Shown: positions 6,361 to 14,378, numbered from the stretch's first letter. The stretch is DNA of 46,399 nt from Patescibacteria group bacterium (GCA_004322265.1 SCSZ01000034.1:1-46399), one strand, 5' to 3'. Translations and numbers: made by a program. Notes: generated from the sequence alone by a model not told the origin.

Positions 6361-6521
6361 CCTCAAGAAAACCTACGATGATCGATCTGGAAAGGGAGAA
6401 CAGGGAGCTCAGGGCCGCCCTGGAGGAGATTGATGAGCTGATTTTCCGTGATGCCCAGACCCACCCGGTTGCATTTTTCGCGGCCGTTTCAAAGATTATT
6501 AAAAAGGTTCTCGGAGTCTGA
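6357..6521 (+). CDS. 54-residue coiled-coil protein
   Basis: ATG overlaps the VRR-NUC stop (ATGA). The product has an acidic-basic helical stretch (MIDLERENRELRAALEEIDELI) and a hydrophobic C-terminal helix. Translational coupling to the nuclease is likely. Function not recognised. Confidence 0.65.
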   Translation: MTSRKPTMIDLERENRELRAALEEIDELIFRDAQTHPVAFFAAVSKIIKKVLGV

Positions 6522-6607
6522 GATATGATTTAATTTTTTTTACCGGAGTTTTGTTGCGTAATTTTCCTTACTCTTTCTAGGAATGGAGGCATCCAGAGAG
6601 CATTAAT

Positions 6608-7357
6608 ATGGCGTCGCCGAAAACAAATGGAAGGATGATCAATAAGGATATTTCAGATTCGGAAGGGTTTTCGGGGCTCTGTCCTCCGGCCGCCGTGCTT
6701 TTTTGTATGCTGATTCCTCATTTCGATAGTCACGGGAAGATGAATGGAGGGCCGGGATACATAAAAGATGCGATCTGCCCTCGGATTAATTACCTCACTA
6801 TAAAAAATATCCCCAAATTCCTCCAAGATATCAACAACCATACGAACGTGAAATGGTTCGTCTTCAATGGGCGCTACTGGCTTCATTCTATTAAGTTTTT
6901 AAGCGAGCATCAAAAACTAAAAGAAGAGAAGATAGGCAAAGATTTGCTCCCATCTTACTCCGGACTAAGTCAGGAATTAGTAGCTCACGAAGGGGAAGTA
7001 GAAGGAGAAGTAGAAGGAGAAGTAGAAGGAGAAGGTCGTGAACGAGCGGCGGTGCCGTCGTCCACCGACGTAGGCCTCTCCGATCTTGACACGAACTTAA
7101 AGGCAATTCTAAAAGATTGCCCCCACCTAGACCTGATTTCAACCGGAGCGTCGTCTACGTTCTGGGATCAGATCTTAGCGATGTGCGAACCCTACCCACA
7201 GGCCGGGCCGGCCTGGTTGAGCATCAAAATTCGAAAGTGGAATCAATGGTTTTCTACAAACAAGGGGCGGCGCTCCAAGAAACGTGAGTTTCTAGAAGAC
7301 AGGATTACGGGTTGGGTAGTTAAAGACCTGGAGGCAATGGCGAGGAGGAAGACTTGA
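6608..7357 (+). CDS. probable phage replication initiator / replisome organiser
   Basis: A 249-residue protein. The N-terminal 110 residues have the look of phage replisome-organiser domains: a winged-helix pattern with LCPPAAVLFCMLIPHFDSHGKMNG, then WFVFNGRYWLHSIKFLSEHQ. A linker EGEVEGEVEGEVEGEG, coded by a 12-bp repeat near 6995-7030, leads to a C-terminal part ending in WNQWFSTNKGRRSKK. The position after the recombination genes fits initiation of replication. GGAGG lies about 18 bases upstream, farther than ideal. No helicase gene is next to it, so it may load the host helicase. Confidence 0.68.
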   Translation: MASPKTNGRMINKDISDSEGFSGLCPPAAVLFCMLIPHFDSHGKMNGGPGYIKDAICPRINYLTIKNIPKFLQDINNHTNVKWFVFNGRYWLHSIKFLSEHQKLKEEKIGKDLLPSYSGLSQELVAHEGEVEGEVEGEVEGEGRERAAVPSSTDVGLSDLDTNLKAILKDCPHLDLISTGASSTFWDQILAMCEPYPQAGPAWLSIKIRKWNQWFSTNKGRRSKKREFLEDRITGWVVKDLEAMARRKT

Positions 7358-7776
7358 AAAGAAAATTTGGCGCGGGTGGGGGTGAAGAAACGGGCGATTT
7401 TGATTACCAGGCCAAACTCGCCGCGATCCGGAATAATCCAGATAAAACCAGGGCAAATATTGGCGGCCGGGTTGTCTGGGTCGACGCCTGTCAATGGCAG
7501 AGAGGGCACCGGTGCAGGATGCCCTCCACATCCAGAAATGGGGGCTTATGCCGGTGGCATCATGATTGCCTGGATCATCCGGCATCATCCGAGGATTATT
7601 CGGAATTTCTAAAGTGGCGGGAGAAGGAGATCACATGCACTTATCACCCTGATTTCATCTCGCTTGCCGAGAAAAAGTTCCCGGATGAAATCTCCCCGCC
7701 GGCAATCAGCCTAGCATCGGGAGGGGACCCGGTGAAAACATGGAAATTAGTCCGGGGGGGGGCTGACCAGGAATAG
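7354..7776 (+). CDS. Cys/His-rich zinc-binding protein
   Basis: A 140-residue protein starting at TTG within the end of the initiator gene (four-base overlap). A zinc-binding core with Cys and His lies at about residues 47-72 (ACQWQRGHRC then LCRWHHDCL). Similar phage proteins adjoin replication genes, so a role in primosome assembly is possible but unproven. It is the last gene before a degraded insertion. Confidence 0.65.
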   Translation: MKRKFGAGGGEETGDFDYQAKLAAIRNNPDKTRANIGGRVVWVDACQWQRGHRCRMPSTSRNGGLCRWHHDCLDHPASSEDYSEFLKWREKEITCTYHPDFISLAEKKFPDEISPPAISLASGGDPVKTWKLVRGGADQE

Positions 7777-7843
7777 GCCATAGAACCGACGGAAACAGGG
7801 CAAATTTCGATTGAATCGCGAAAGACCTACGGGGGGGGCTTAA

Positions 7844-7928
7844 AAAAAAGAAAGGCCCCTGGAATTGGCTTCTATGGGCCTCATCGGAACAGAAGGCGGT
7901 CAGCTTGCAGAATATATTAAGGTTCAAG
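7844..7928. repeat. 85-bp direct repeat, copy A
   Basis: Identical over 85 bases to 8994-9078, offset 1150 bp. A further 14 bases (AAATTTCGATTGAA at 7802) also match upstream of copy B at 8953, with a diverged stretch between, so homology once covered about 127 bp. The two copies bound a segment with a P63C fragment and a membrane-protein gene. Confidence 0.95.
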
Positions 7929-7954
7929 CTTTAAAATCCTATCTTCCCAAAGAC

Positions 7955-8290
7955 TTAGCTCCTGCAGAAAATGATCAGATCCCGGCCCTTGTTAATTTTG
8001 GAGACTATCGGTCGCCCGCGATTGCTCGAACCCTCCAAGTAAACATCACATAACTGCGGTAGTAGAAGTGCGTTGTACCCCTCCTTAAGTCTATCCTTTA
8101 GATCTCTATATACTATTGGTTTTGGGCCCCCTTCTATGTACTTGAAAACAAATGGCTGCAGGTTCCTCGCATCGATAAAACTGGGCATGTTGGGCTCTCT
8201 CGTTTCGTCCTTTGCCCGACCCCGCTTGCTACGCCCAAAAGCGGACCCAGTTGAGCGTCAAAACCTCACTATTCGGATGAGCATCCGACG
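7955..8290 (-). pseudogene. N-terminal fragment of a P63C-domain protein
   Basis: Reading leftward: GRSKRGRAKDETREPNM, then PSFIDARNLQPFV, then LLPQLCDVYLEG. This is the start of a P63C protein, and LLPQLCDVYL matches LLPQVCEIYL in the second P63C gene at 40551. The family should continue to about 250 residues, but the fragment stops near 7955. A TGA lies upstream of GRSKRG in the same frame, and the preceding family segment (EVLTLNWVRF) is in another frame, so there is also a frameshift. It lies downstream of, and on the same strand as, the 8300-8929 gene. Confidence 0.6.
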
Positions 8291-8299
8291 CTTTGGTTC

Positions 8300-8929
8300 T
8301 TAATTTGGGAGGCTTTCCGCTAAAGCCCCCAATCTTTCCCCGATAATACGCATAACGATTGGGTTTGTCGGGTGTTCATAATATGTGTCAAGCTCCTTAT
8401 CTATGATCCCATGTTTTAGTAGTTCATTTCTTGCAGCAATTACCTGTGCTCCAAAACTTAATGAATATAGATTCCTTGTTTCAGCGCTGAGCCTTAGCAT
8501 CCTATCTATATCATTATCCCATGTTTCTGGACGAGGAAGTGGAGAATCTCTTCGGTCCAGAAGGAAGCGAAGAATACTTGTTGAAAGATTCTGAAGTCGC
8601 TGTTTTAAGCTGTCCGGAGTGGGCGGGTGTTCACGTGACTTGCTTTCTACTTTTTCTATGATGGCAGAAATTATTTTTTCTTCTATTGGATTTGACATAA
8701 ACTCGCTGAGCTTTTGAGTCAGGGTCTCAACTTGACCTTGTAGTTTTAAATTGTGTGCATTCATATCTGTATTGGCCTTCTTCTCTTCTTTTTTTTGATA
8801 GACATTTAAAAAAATTATCCCGCAAGTGATAACAACAAATGAAATTGCCCAGCCAGCCTTTGCAAATTCATTGTCTGGCTGAAAAAGCGTTAAATAAAAC
8901 GCCATAATACCCAATAGTCCAATCATCAT
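8300..8929 (-). CDS. membrane-anchored coiled-coil protein, possibly 5'-truncated
   Basis: From ATG 8929 it gives 209 residues. Two hydrophobic segments (GLLGIMAFYLTLF and AGWAISFVVITCGIIFL) are followed by a coiled coil (LKLQGQVETLTQKLSEFM) and a C-terminal soluble domain. The frame is open upstream to 9034, but that extension lies in the 85-bp repeat and translates to unlikely sequence; no good binding site precedes either start, so the true 5' end may have been lost. AT-richer than its surroundings. Function unknown; a cargo gene of the insertion. Confidence 0.6.
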   Translation of the reverse strand: MMIGLLGIMAFYLTLFQPDNEFAKAGWAISFVVITCGIIFLNVYQKKEEKKANTDMNAHNLKLQGQVETLTQKLSEFMSNPIEEKIISAIIEKVESKSREHPPTPDSLKQRLQNLSTSILRFLLDRRDSPLPRPETWDNDIDRMLRLSAETRNLYSLSFGAQVIAARNELLKHGIIDKELDTYYEHPTNPIVMRIIGERLGALAESLPN

Positions 8930-8993
8930 TTGTATGGTCCAATCCAGCCGTGAAATTTCGATTGAAATAAAGAAATCAATCCGAGGGAACCGG

Positions 8994-9078
8994 AAAAAAG
9001 AAAGGCCCCTGGAATTGGCTTCTATGGGCCTCATCGGAACAGAAGGCGGTCAGCTTGCAGAATATATTAAGGTTCAAG
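8994..9078. repeat. 85-bp direct repeat, copy B
   Basis: Perfect match to 7844-7928. Its right edge runs straight into the transposase fragment, whereas the right edge of copy A runs into the P63C fragment. Confidence 0.95.
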
Positions 9079-9344
9079 ACTATTCGGTGGCGGATCGGAT
9101 GCGGCGCAAGCTTCTGACAAAGCGAGGGCGTGCGCTCTACTCCAGGCGCAAAGAGGTCGTGGAACCGGTCTTTGGGCAGATCAAGCAGGCTCGTGGGTTT
9201 CGGCAGTTTCTCTTGCGAGGGCTGACGAAGGTCCAAGCCGAGTGGTCGTTGATTTGTACGACGCACAACCTGTTGAAGTTGTGGAAGGCGGCGCAAGAAA
9301 AGGACCTGCACCCTCGCAGAAAGATGGGTTTGGCCTGGGGCTAA
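9079..9344 (+). pseudogene. C-terminal fragment of an IS1182-like transposase
   Basis: Translation gives DYSVADRMRRKLLTKRG, then RRKEVVEPVFGQIKQARGF, then FLLRGLTKVQAEWSLICTTHN, the C-terminal part of DDE transposases of the IS1182 type, with the third catalytic acid in VVEPVFGQIK. The N-terminal two thirds with the first two Asp residues is absent. Beyond the stop, another frame reads RYRYSDRLI and the DNA ends with CGGACAGGCTCCTAG near 9452-9466, which may be the right end of the element. No matching left end was found. Confidence 0.75.
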
Positions 9345-9465
9345 CGCAAAAAGGGAAGTCACATGAATCCCAGTCAGCTCTGGAAAACCAGACGCACTCC
9401 GGTATCGGTATTCAGATAGATTGATCACAGTAATCCAACCTTTATGCCGGACAGGCTCCTAGAAT

Positions 9466-9870
9466 CTACTCGATCATCTCCTCGGCTCCGGGAATTGCGG
9501 CCAGTAGCGCTGCGACCCTGGCATCGTACTGCGTTTTCACCCCGGCGAGCAATCGAGTCTGCTTCTCGTGGAATTGATCCCCCGGCGGAAACCCAGCGAC
9601 ATGCCCGGTGGGATCGTAGGCTACTAGCTCTTCCACCAGAGTTTTTAACGTCGCGCTACTGAAAATAAAATCGTGCCCCTCCTCCCCCTGCCAGAGCGTA
9701 CGATACCCTATCTGGAGGATGTATCGGCCCCCCCTGGTGCGATAGGCCGTGATATCGTGCCAGCGATTGAGTTCCCGCCCGGCCTGCCATTTCCCGCCGG
9801 CCTCTGCTAGAATCTCCCCCTCGAAGGCCACCGGGGCGTCGCAGGATCTTTTGAGGTTGTATTTTCCCAT
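9466..9870 (-). CDS. unknown protein, leftward pair with the 9968 gene
   Basis: A 134-residue soluble protein. On the minus strand GAGGAG lies five bases before ATG 9870. Segments such as AYRTRGGRYILQIGYRTLWQGE and AYDPTGHVAGFPPGDQFHEKQ recall proteins I have seen in environmental phage contigs, without a function. It is downstream of the 9968-11140 gene on the same strand, separated by a hairpin-rich spacer, and against the direction of almost every neighbour. Confidence 0.75.
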   Translation of the reverse strand: MGKYNLKRSCDAPVAFEGEILAEAGGKWQAGRELNRWHDITAYRTRGGRYILQIGYRTLWQGEEGHDFIFSSATLKTLVEELVAYDPTGHVAGFPPGDQFHEKQTRLLAGVKTQYDARVAALLAAIPGAEEMIE

Positions 9871-9885
9871 TTTTTCTCCTCGTTC

Positions 9886-9956
9886 CCGGACTCCGCGCCG
9901 GGATGCGGTTGGGGGCGAATCCCCTCCATGAGGCCCCCCTCAGAGGAGAGGGGCCT
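9886..9956 (-). other. spacer with three stem-loops
   Basis: Between the two leftward genes lie three inverted repeats: TCCCGG/CCGGGA (about 9885-9902), GGGG/CCCC around 9911-9924, and AGGCCCC/GGGGCCT (9931-9956). None is followed by a T-run on the minus strand, so they look more like RNA processing or stability elements than terminators. Confidence 0.5.
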
Positions 9957-9967
9957 GAGCAAGGGAC

Positions 9968-11140
9968 TTACGCGGCGGAGTGGGCCATGATCGCCTGGAG
10001 TACGGCGCGCCGGGAATAGCTGTCGTCTCGGATTCTTAGGATCACGTCGGCCCGGACCGCGCAGGGGCCGATGGCACCGATTTCGGTCCGGGCCTGCTGG
10101 GCGAACGCCTCGGTCTGGGTCCGGCAGTTCCCGGCGGCAAGACTATCCTCGATCGCCACGTAATGGCGATCGGCCTGGCCCGGAGTTCGGAGGATCAGCT
10201 CGGCCCTCTCCCGCAGCGCGCTCGCCCGTTTTTCCTCCCGCCTCTTCGAAAAGGCGCGGACGGCTTCCCGGTAGATTGCCGAGGCCGGGCCTTCCGGGCG
10301 GGGGGGGGTGTGATATTTCTCCCCCTCCAAGAGGTAGTACCCGGCATTCTCCTGCCGATCCCACATCCACGAGATTGCCGTGAGCCGGGAGACTGGAGAG
10401 GAGTAGTATCTCCGCAGATGGTGGGGCCGGATCGCGGGAGCGATCTTTTTCGGCTCAGGCTGGATAATCTCTCCCCCGATTTTCGCCGTGCCGAGCGCCG
10501 TGACCGGATACTCCGAGATCGATCCACCTGGGTATTGCGCCCAGATTTTTCGGCCGTCCGGCCGGAGGATCGCCGCGTAATCGGCATAGTGCCACGATAC
10601 GCAATTCCATCCACTCCTGCCATTGGTTTCCGTGCGGATCCCCGGAACTCTATTCTCCCCGCGATAGGTTTTCCGGAGCCGGCCCCAATCAGTCCGCGCG
10701 TACGCCTCCGCTGCCACTGCGGCCTGGATAGGATCCGGGATAGCCCGCGATCCCGCCGCTTTTTTCCAGGCCGCGATCGTACGCGGCCCCTCGAAACCGA
10801 GCAGCTGCCCCACCTCCGCCCGAACATAGATCGGGAGCGCGCGATTGGCTTTCCTCACTTTTCCGAGTGCTTTTTTTCTGTTCGTGGCCTCCCGATCGAG
10901 CAGTCCGAGCTGCTCGGCGATCCGGGCCGACCTCCGCTCATATATATACTCCCGGCGGCTCGTCCGCCGAAACGATGCCGGCGGGCTGAGGCTGGGGTCA
11001 ATTATCCGTCTCAGGCCGAAAGAGCCGATCAGGGCGCGCGAAATGCCGGAGATCGTGGTAGCTCGTGATCCCAGCGACCTCGCTAAGTCCTTATAATATT
11101 GTATTTTTTCTGATTTTTCTGATTTTTCGGTGGGATTCAT
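9968..11140 (-). CDS. 390-residue protein of unknown function
   Basis: ATG 11140 is preferred over the upstream open frame because GAGGAAAAAAA precedes it. The N-terminus has a short repeat (EKSEKSEK). A basic helical region (RRSARIAEQLGLLD ... KVRKANRALPIYVRAEVGQLL) is followed by NCVSWHYADYAAILRPDG-like sequence near the middle and alternating Arg/Ala-rich helices at the end. No family is recognised. GC is high and Arg is frequent. It is divergent from the HTH gene at 11414 and probably cotranscribed with the 9466-9870 gene. Confidence 0.75.
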   Translation of the reverse strand: MNPTEKSEKSEKIQYYKDLARSLGSRATTISGISRALIGSFGLRRIIDPSLSPPASFRRTSRREYIYERRSARIAEQLGLLDREATNRKKALGKVRKANRALPIYVRAEVGQLLGFEGPRTIAAWKKAAGSRAIPDPIQAAVAAEAYARTDWGRLRKTYRGENRVPGIRTETNGRSGWNCVSWHYADYAAILRPDGRKIWAQYPGGSISEYPVTALGTAKIGGEIIQPEPKKIAPAIRPHHLRRYYSSPVSRLTAISWMWDRQENAGYYLLEGEKYHTPPRPEGPASAIYREAVRAFSKRREEKRASALRERAELILRTPGQADRHYVAIEDSLAAGNCRTQTEAFAQQARTEIGAIGPCAVRADVILRIRDDSYSRRAVLQAIMAHSAA

Positions 11141-11297
11141 TTTTTTTCCTCGTCCCTCAGATCCGGCCTGAGAGTTCCGCCCGCAGTAATCGCCGCAGGA
11201 CGATTGGATTACCTTTCTCAACTGCACTTCCCGTGCCACACAAAAGAAGCACCACAACGCTCCCTTCCAGCATAAAAATAACCAAAATGAGGCAAAA

Positions 11298-11340
11298 TAC
11301 CACACCACACAATAAAATAAACGACTTATACGTTGTGGTA
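11298..11340. promoter_or_regulatory. inverted repeat TACCACA/TGTGGTA, possible operator
   Basis: TACCACA (11298-11304) and TGTGGTA (11334-11340) are perfect inverted copies 29 bases apart between the divergent 9968-11140 and 11414 genes. Further CCACA words lie nearby (around 11236, 11254, 11305). A regulator could bind both arms and control the two promoters. No direct evidence beyond the symmetry. Confidence 0.4.
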
Positions 11341-11379
11341 AAATGCAACAATCTGTAGATTTATGCCACAGGAAAAACC

Positions 11380-11408
11380 TTGACACCCCCCAAAAAAAAA
11401 GATAAACT
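11380..11408 (+). promoter_or_regulatory. sigma-70-type promoter of the 11414 gene
   Basis: TTGACA (11380-11385) matches the -35 consensus exactly, a 17-base spacer follows, and TAAACT (11403-11408) matches four of six -10 positions. Transcription would start at about 11414-11415, on the ATG itself. No ribosome binding site is visible, so the mRNA is probably leaderless. Confidence 0.65.
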
Positions 11409-11413
11409 GAAAT

Positions 11414-11902
11414 ATGCCTCGAAATCAATACAGTGCCGGCGTCCTCCAAAATCCGCATTCGATCCGCATGGCCGCAGCCATGCTCCTGCTCGAACGCGGC
11501 GAAACCTACACCTCGATCCGCGCGAAAACAGGACTTTCTCCGAACACGATCGCCGCCCTGAAACGAAAAGAAGCCCACTACGATCAGGATCTTGTTGATC
11601 GCCTCCGAAAATTAGAGGAAAGCAAACTTACCCATGCACTCCACCTGCACCTCGATTCCTCAATGGCCCCAGAAAAAATCGAGAAGATTTCCTCACTCCA
11701 AAATACGATCGCGGCGGGTATATTGATCGAGAAAAGAGAGCTTCTCAGCGGGCGTGCGACGGTGCGGATTGGCGCTGAGATCCCTGATCTGGTCCTCCGG
11801 GAGCGGATCGAGGCGTTGGAGCGGGATCTATCAGTCGAGGTCCTAGCGGCTGAGATAGTTCAGAGTAGCCAGGATTCGGGTGATGACGATAAAAGTGAGT
11901 AA
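11414..11902 (+). CDS. helix-turn-helix protein, probably leaderless
   Basis: A 162-residue protein. Residues about 17-50 form an HTH (MAAAMLLLERGETYTSIRAKTGLSPNTIAALKRKE, two segments joined). The remainder is helical and acidic at the end (DSGDDDKSE). Two roles fit: a small terminase subunit or late-gene activator, given the position before the packaging genes, or a repressor of the divergent pair. It has its own promoter and is followed by a long non-coding stretch, which favours regulation. Not decided by sequence. Confidence 0.72.
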   Translation: MPRNQYSAGVLQNPHSIRMAAAMLLLERGETYTSIRAKTGLSPNTIAALKRKEAHYDQDLVDRLRKLEESKLTHALHLHLDSSMAPEKIEKISSLQNTIAAGILIEKRELLSGRATVRIGAEIPDLVLRERIEALERDLSVEVLAAEIVQSSQDSGDDDKSE

Positions 11903-12375
11903 TATCGCATGCTTAATCCACTAGCGTCTGATAATATGCATTATGTCAACTATCTTGATAAGTAATTGATATTCATGGTATTTATGGTATTAATAGTGGT
12001 TTATATGGCACTAGGCGGCCACTACCATACCCCCCCCTCCACCGGGGGGTCTTTGGAATAAAGATACTCCCCTCTTTGGGGGTCGGTTTACAAAAGGGGA
12101 TTTTGGTAAATGGTTTTTTCCTTTTTTTGGAGAGAGAGATAAGGGTCAGGTTTGACGGTCGTGCCTGAATAGAAAACCGTCCATGGGTAGGCCAGCCTGG
12201 TTGCTTCACGAAGACCGGGTGCCTGAATGCTTAAATGGTCGGACAGAAGAGGGACGAACTATCCGTGAGATTTTTCGAAGAGGGATTTCTTTTTTTATTC
12301 CTCTTTGAATCAGTACGTCCGGCGGCTGGGAAGCGGTTTTGTAACGGGCGTATAAGGCACACGCAGGAACGAATT
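11903..12375 (+). other. 473-base non-coding leader before the late operon
   Basis: No convincing gene. It begins AT-rich, with a possible promoter (TTGATA 11966-11971, 16-base spacer, TATTAA 11988-11993). Then comes CCCCCC/GGGGGG with a 6-base loop (12032-12049) followed by TCTTT, a possible terminator or attenuator. A weaker hairpin lies at 12068-12082. GACGGT/ACCGTC is inverted at 12154-12181. The word GTGCCTGAAT occurs twice (12161 and 12220 regions). Likely the late-operon control region. Confidence 0.5.
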
Positions 12376-12771
12376 ATGTCTATTGGCGTTCGGGTTGATA
12401 TTGGGAGGTGGAAAGGGTCTGCCGATCCGGTAGAGCTGAGAGCCTTTGGCGGGCTTTTAGGGCTTCATCTCTCCCAGAGGGAGGCGATTTCTTTGATTGA
12501 AGCGGTAGAGGGGCCTTGGGTGAAGCAGGAGAGCATTGCAACGGTAATCGGTGGCCGACGCGCAGAGATTCTTGGCCTTAAGATTCAGTTGATTTTAAAC
12601 CGAATGATTGAAGAGTACGAAAAGCTCTTAATTGCTGCCAGGGTGGAGCTTTACCCTAATAATTCAGATTTAGGTATGAACGAGGAGACCGTTGCCTGGC
12701 GGGAAAATAGGAAGAAGGCGTTGAAGGATGGCGGGGCTTTGGCTTATCAGTCTGGGGGAGGTGAGAGATAA
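12376..12771 (+). CDS. unknown protein upstream of the large terminase; candidate small terminase
   Basis: ATG 12376 gives 131 residues. An upstream frame to 12235 is open but its translation (FLFLFLFESV) is implausible. The product is helical, with LLGLHLSQREAISLIEAVEG in the centre and NRKKALKDGG near the end. The place just before TerL and the size fit a small terminase, but I do not see a clear HTH, so the role is positional inference. GGAGG near its end serves the next small gene. Confidence 0.62.
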   Translation: MSIGVRVDIGRWKGSADPVELRAFGGLLGLHLSQREAISLIEAVEGPWVKQESIATVIGGRRAEILGLKIQLILNRMIEEYEKLLIAARVELYPNNSDLGMNEETVAWRENRKKALKDGGALAYQSGGGER

Positions 12772-12833
12772 TGCCGCACAAGGGGAAAGGGAAGGCGTAT
12801 CCGTCTACGAAGAAGCATCCGAAGAAGAAGTGA
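12771..12833 (+). CDS. 20-residue lysine-rich peptide
   Basis: GGGGGAGG lies nine bases before ATG 12771, whose first base is the last base of the preceding TAA. The peptide MPHKGKGKAYPSTKKHPKKK has nine lysines. Similar tiny basic peptides occur next to packaging genes in other phages as far as I recall. It is in the same frame as the terminase that follows. A DNA-binding role would be a guess. Confidence 0.5.
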   Translation: MPHKGKGKAYPSTKKHPKKK

Positions 12834-12938
12834 GGAAATTGGAAAGCGGGCAATCGTTTTTGGGGGAGAGCCATAGATTCAAAGGCCAAGAAAGAAGAGC
12901 TGGAGGCGCTTCGGGCGCGAGAGGGCAAGCTGAAAGAG

Positions 12939-14378
12939 TTGGCCGACCTGAAGGCGGAACTTGCGTGGCGGAGCAACCACAAGGCGATTTTCTATTACAG
13001 GCCGCATTTGAAGCAGGCGGCGGCGCACGCGGATTCAAGCCGGATTCGGCTGATTCTTGGGGCAAACAGATCTGGCAAAACGCAATGGGGAAGCGCCGAG
13101 GATTATGCGCATGCGGTGGGATACCGGCCTTGGCTGGATTCGGCGGATCCTGCTTACAAGATCGATATCCGCGTGCCGAACAAGGGATTGGTGATTGGGG
13201 AGTCGTTTGGGGAGCAGATCAAGAAAGTGTCGATTCCAAAGCTTTTGGGGGACCCGGAGAAGGGGACCCCCGGCGTCATCCCGACCGACGCGCTGGAGGG
13301 GGTGAAGCGCAATCAGCAGGGCATCATTACGTTTATCAAGCTTACGAACGGATCGACGATCGACATGCAGTCTTACGACCAGCCGGTGGAGTTGTTTGAG
13401 TCTTCGGATTACGACCATGTTCATTTCGACGAGCCGCCTCCGCGTCCCATTTGGATTGCCGTGCAGCGCGGGTTGACGGACCGCCTGGGGCATTCGTGGT
13501 TGACTTTGACGCCGCTGAAAGAGCCCTGGATATTCGACGAGCTGGTGAGCCGGGCTGATGTCGGAAAACATTACTTTGACATTGAGGACAACTTGGGATT
13601 TGGCCTGACCCGGGAGGGGATAGACAACTTCACGATGAATCTGACGGAAGACGAGAAGGAATGCAGGTTGAGAGGCAGGTTCTTCCATCTCACGGGGCTC
13701 GTTTATAAGTTGTATGGCGCGATCAATCGAATCAGGCGGGTTCCTATTCAACGGCATTGGGGCGTTTGGATGCACATCGATTCACATCCGAGAACGCCGC
13801 ATCACGCGGTCTGGATCGCTGTTTTACCGGATGGAAAGAAATTCGTCGCGGGCGAGTTGAAAAACAGCCACACCAGCAATCTGGTCGCGCCGTTTGCAGA
13901 GGCGATCAAGGTCTATGAGGCCGAAATCCTGAAGAGGCGCGGCGATGAGATCGTTCGCCTGATCGAGCCGGGCTCTTCCACCCCGAACCCGACGAAAGAC
14001 GGGTTGTCGATCAAAGACGAATTCGAGGAGCACGGGATTTATTGCCGCCCCGGATCAAAGAACCGGGACGCGGGAATCCTGAAAATGCAGGGCGAACTTC
14101 AATACGATCCTTCTGCGGGAACCTACCCGAACATCTATTTTTTCGACGATTTGACCGGCGTTCATCACGAGATGACCCATTACGTTTGGGACGACTGGGC
14201 GCAGAAGGCTTCTTACGGGCGGACGGATAAACAAAAACCGAAAGACGCGGACGACCATTTTATCGAGGGGATACACCGCATTTTACTCGATGAGCCGGAA
14301 TGTCCCGGCATGGAGGTGGACGACGAGCCTGCCGGGGCGGGGGCAAGATCGACCGCAAATTCTGTGACGGGGTATTGA
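12939..14378 (+). CDS. terL: terminase large subunit
   Basis: The ATPase-nuclease motor that packages phage DNA into the prohead. In the 479-residue form from TTG 12939, Walker A is GANRSGKT (residues 41-48) and Walker B ends HVHFDE (Asp164-Glu165). The C-terminal half has the RNase H-like nuclease domain (WMHIDSHPRTPHHAVWI, near residue 270). The start is uncertain: the frame is open back to TGA 12831, a strong GGGGGAG lies seven bases before ATA 12873, and the 22 extra residues form a plausible charged helix. TTG 12939 has no good binding site. Confidence 0.93.
   Translation: MADLKAELAWRSNHKAIFYYRPHLKQAAAHADSSRIRLILGANRSGKTQWGSAEDYAHAVGYRPWLDSADPAYKIDIRVPNKGLVIGESFGEQIKKVSIPKLLGDPEKGTPGVIPTDALEGVKRNQQGIITFIKLTNGSTIDMQSYDQPVELFESSDYDHVHFDEPPPRPIWIAVQRGLTDRLGHSWLTLTPLKEPWIFDELVSRADVGKHYFDIEDNLGFGLTREGIDNFTMNLTEDEKECRLRGRFFHLTGLVYKLYGAINRIRRVPIQRHWGVWMHIDSHPRTPHHAVWIAVLPDGKKFVAGELKNSHTSNLVAPFAEAIKVYEAEILKRRGDEIVRLIEPGSSTPNPTKDGLSIKDEFEEHGIYCRPGSKNRDAGILKMQGELQYDPSAGTYPNIYFFDDLTGVHHEMTHYVWDDWAQKASYGRTDKQKPKDADDHFIEGIHRILLDEPECPGMEVDDEPAGAGARSTANSVTGY

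Noticed and set aside
12235-12375. Upstream extension of the 12376 gene
   Set aside because: Translation FLFLFLFESV and a weak start make coding improbable; the stretch is hairpin-rich leader.
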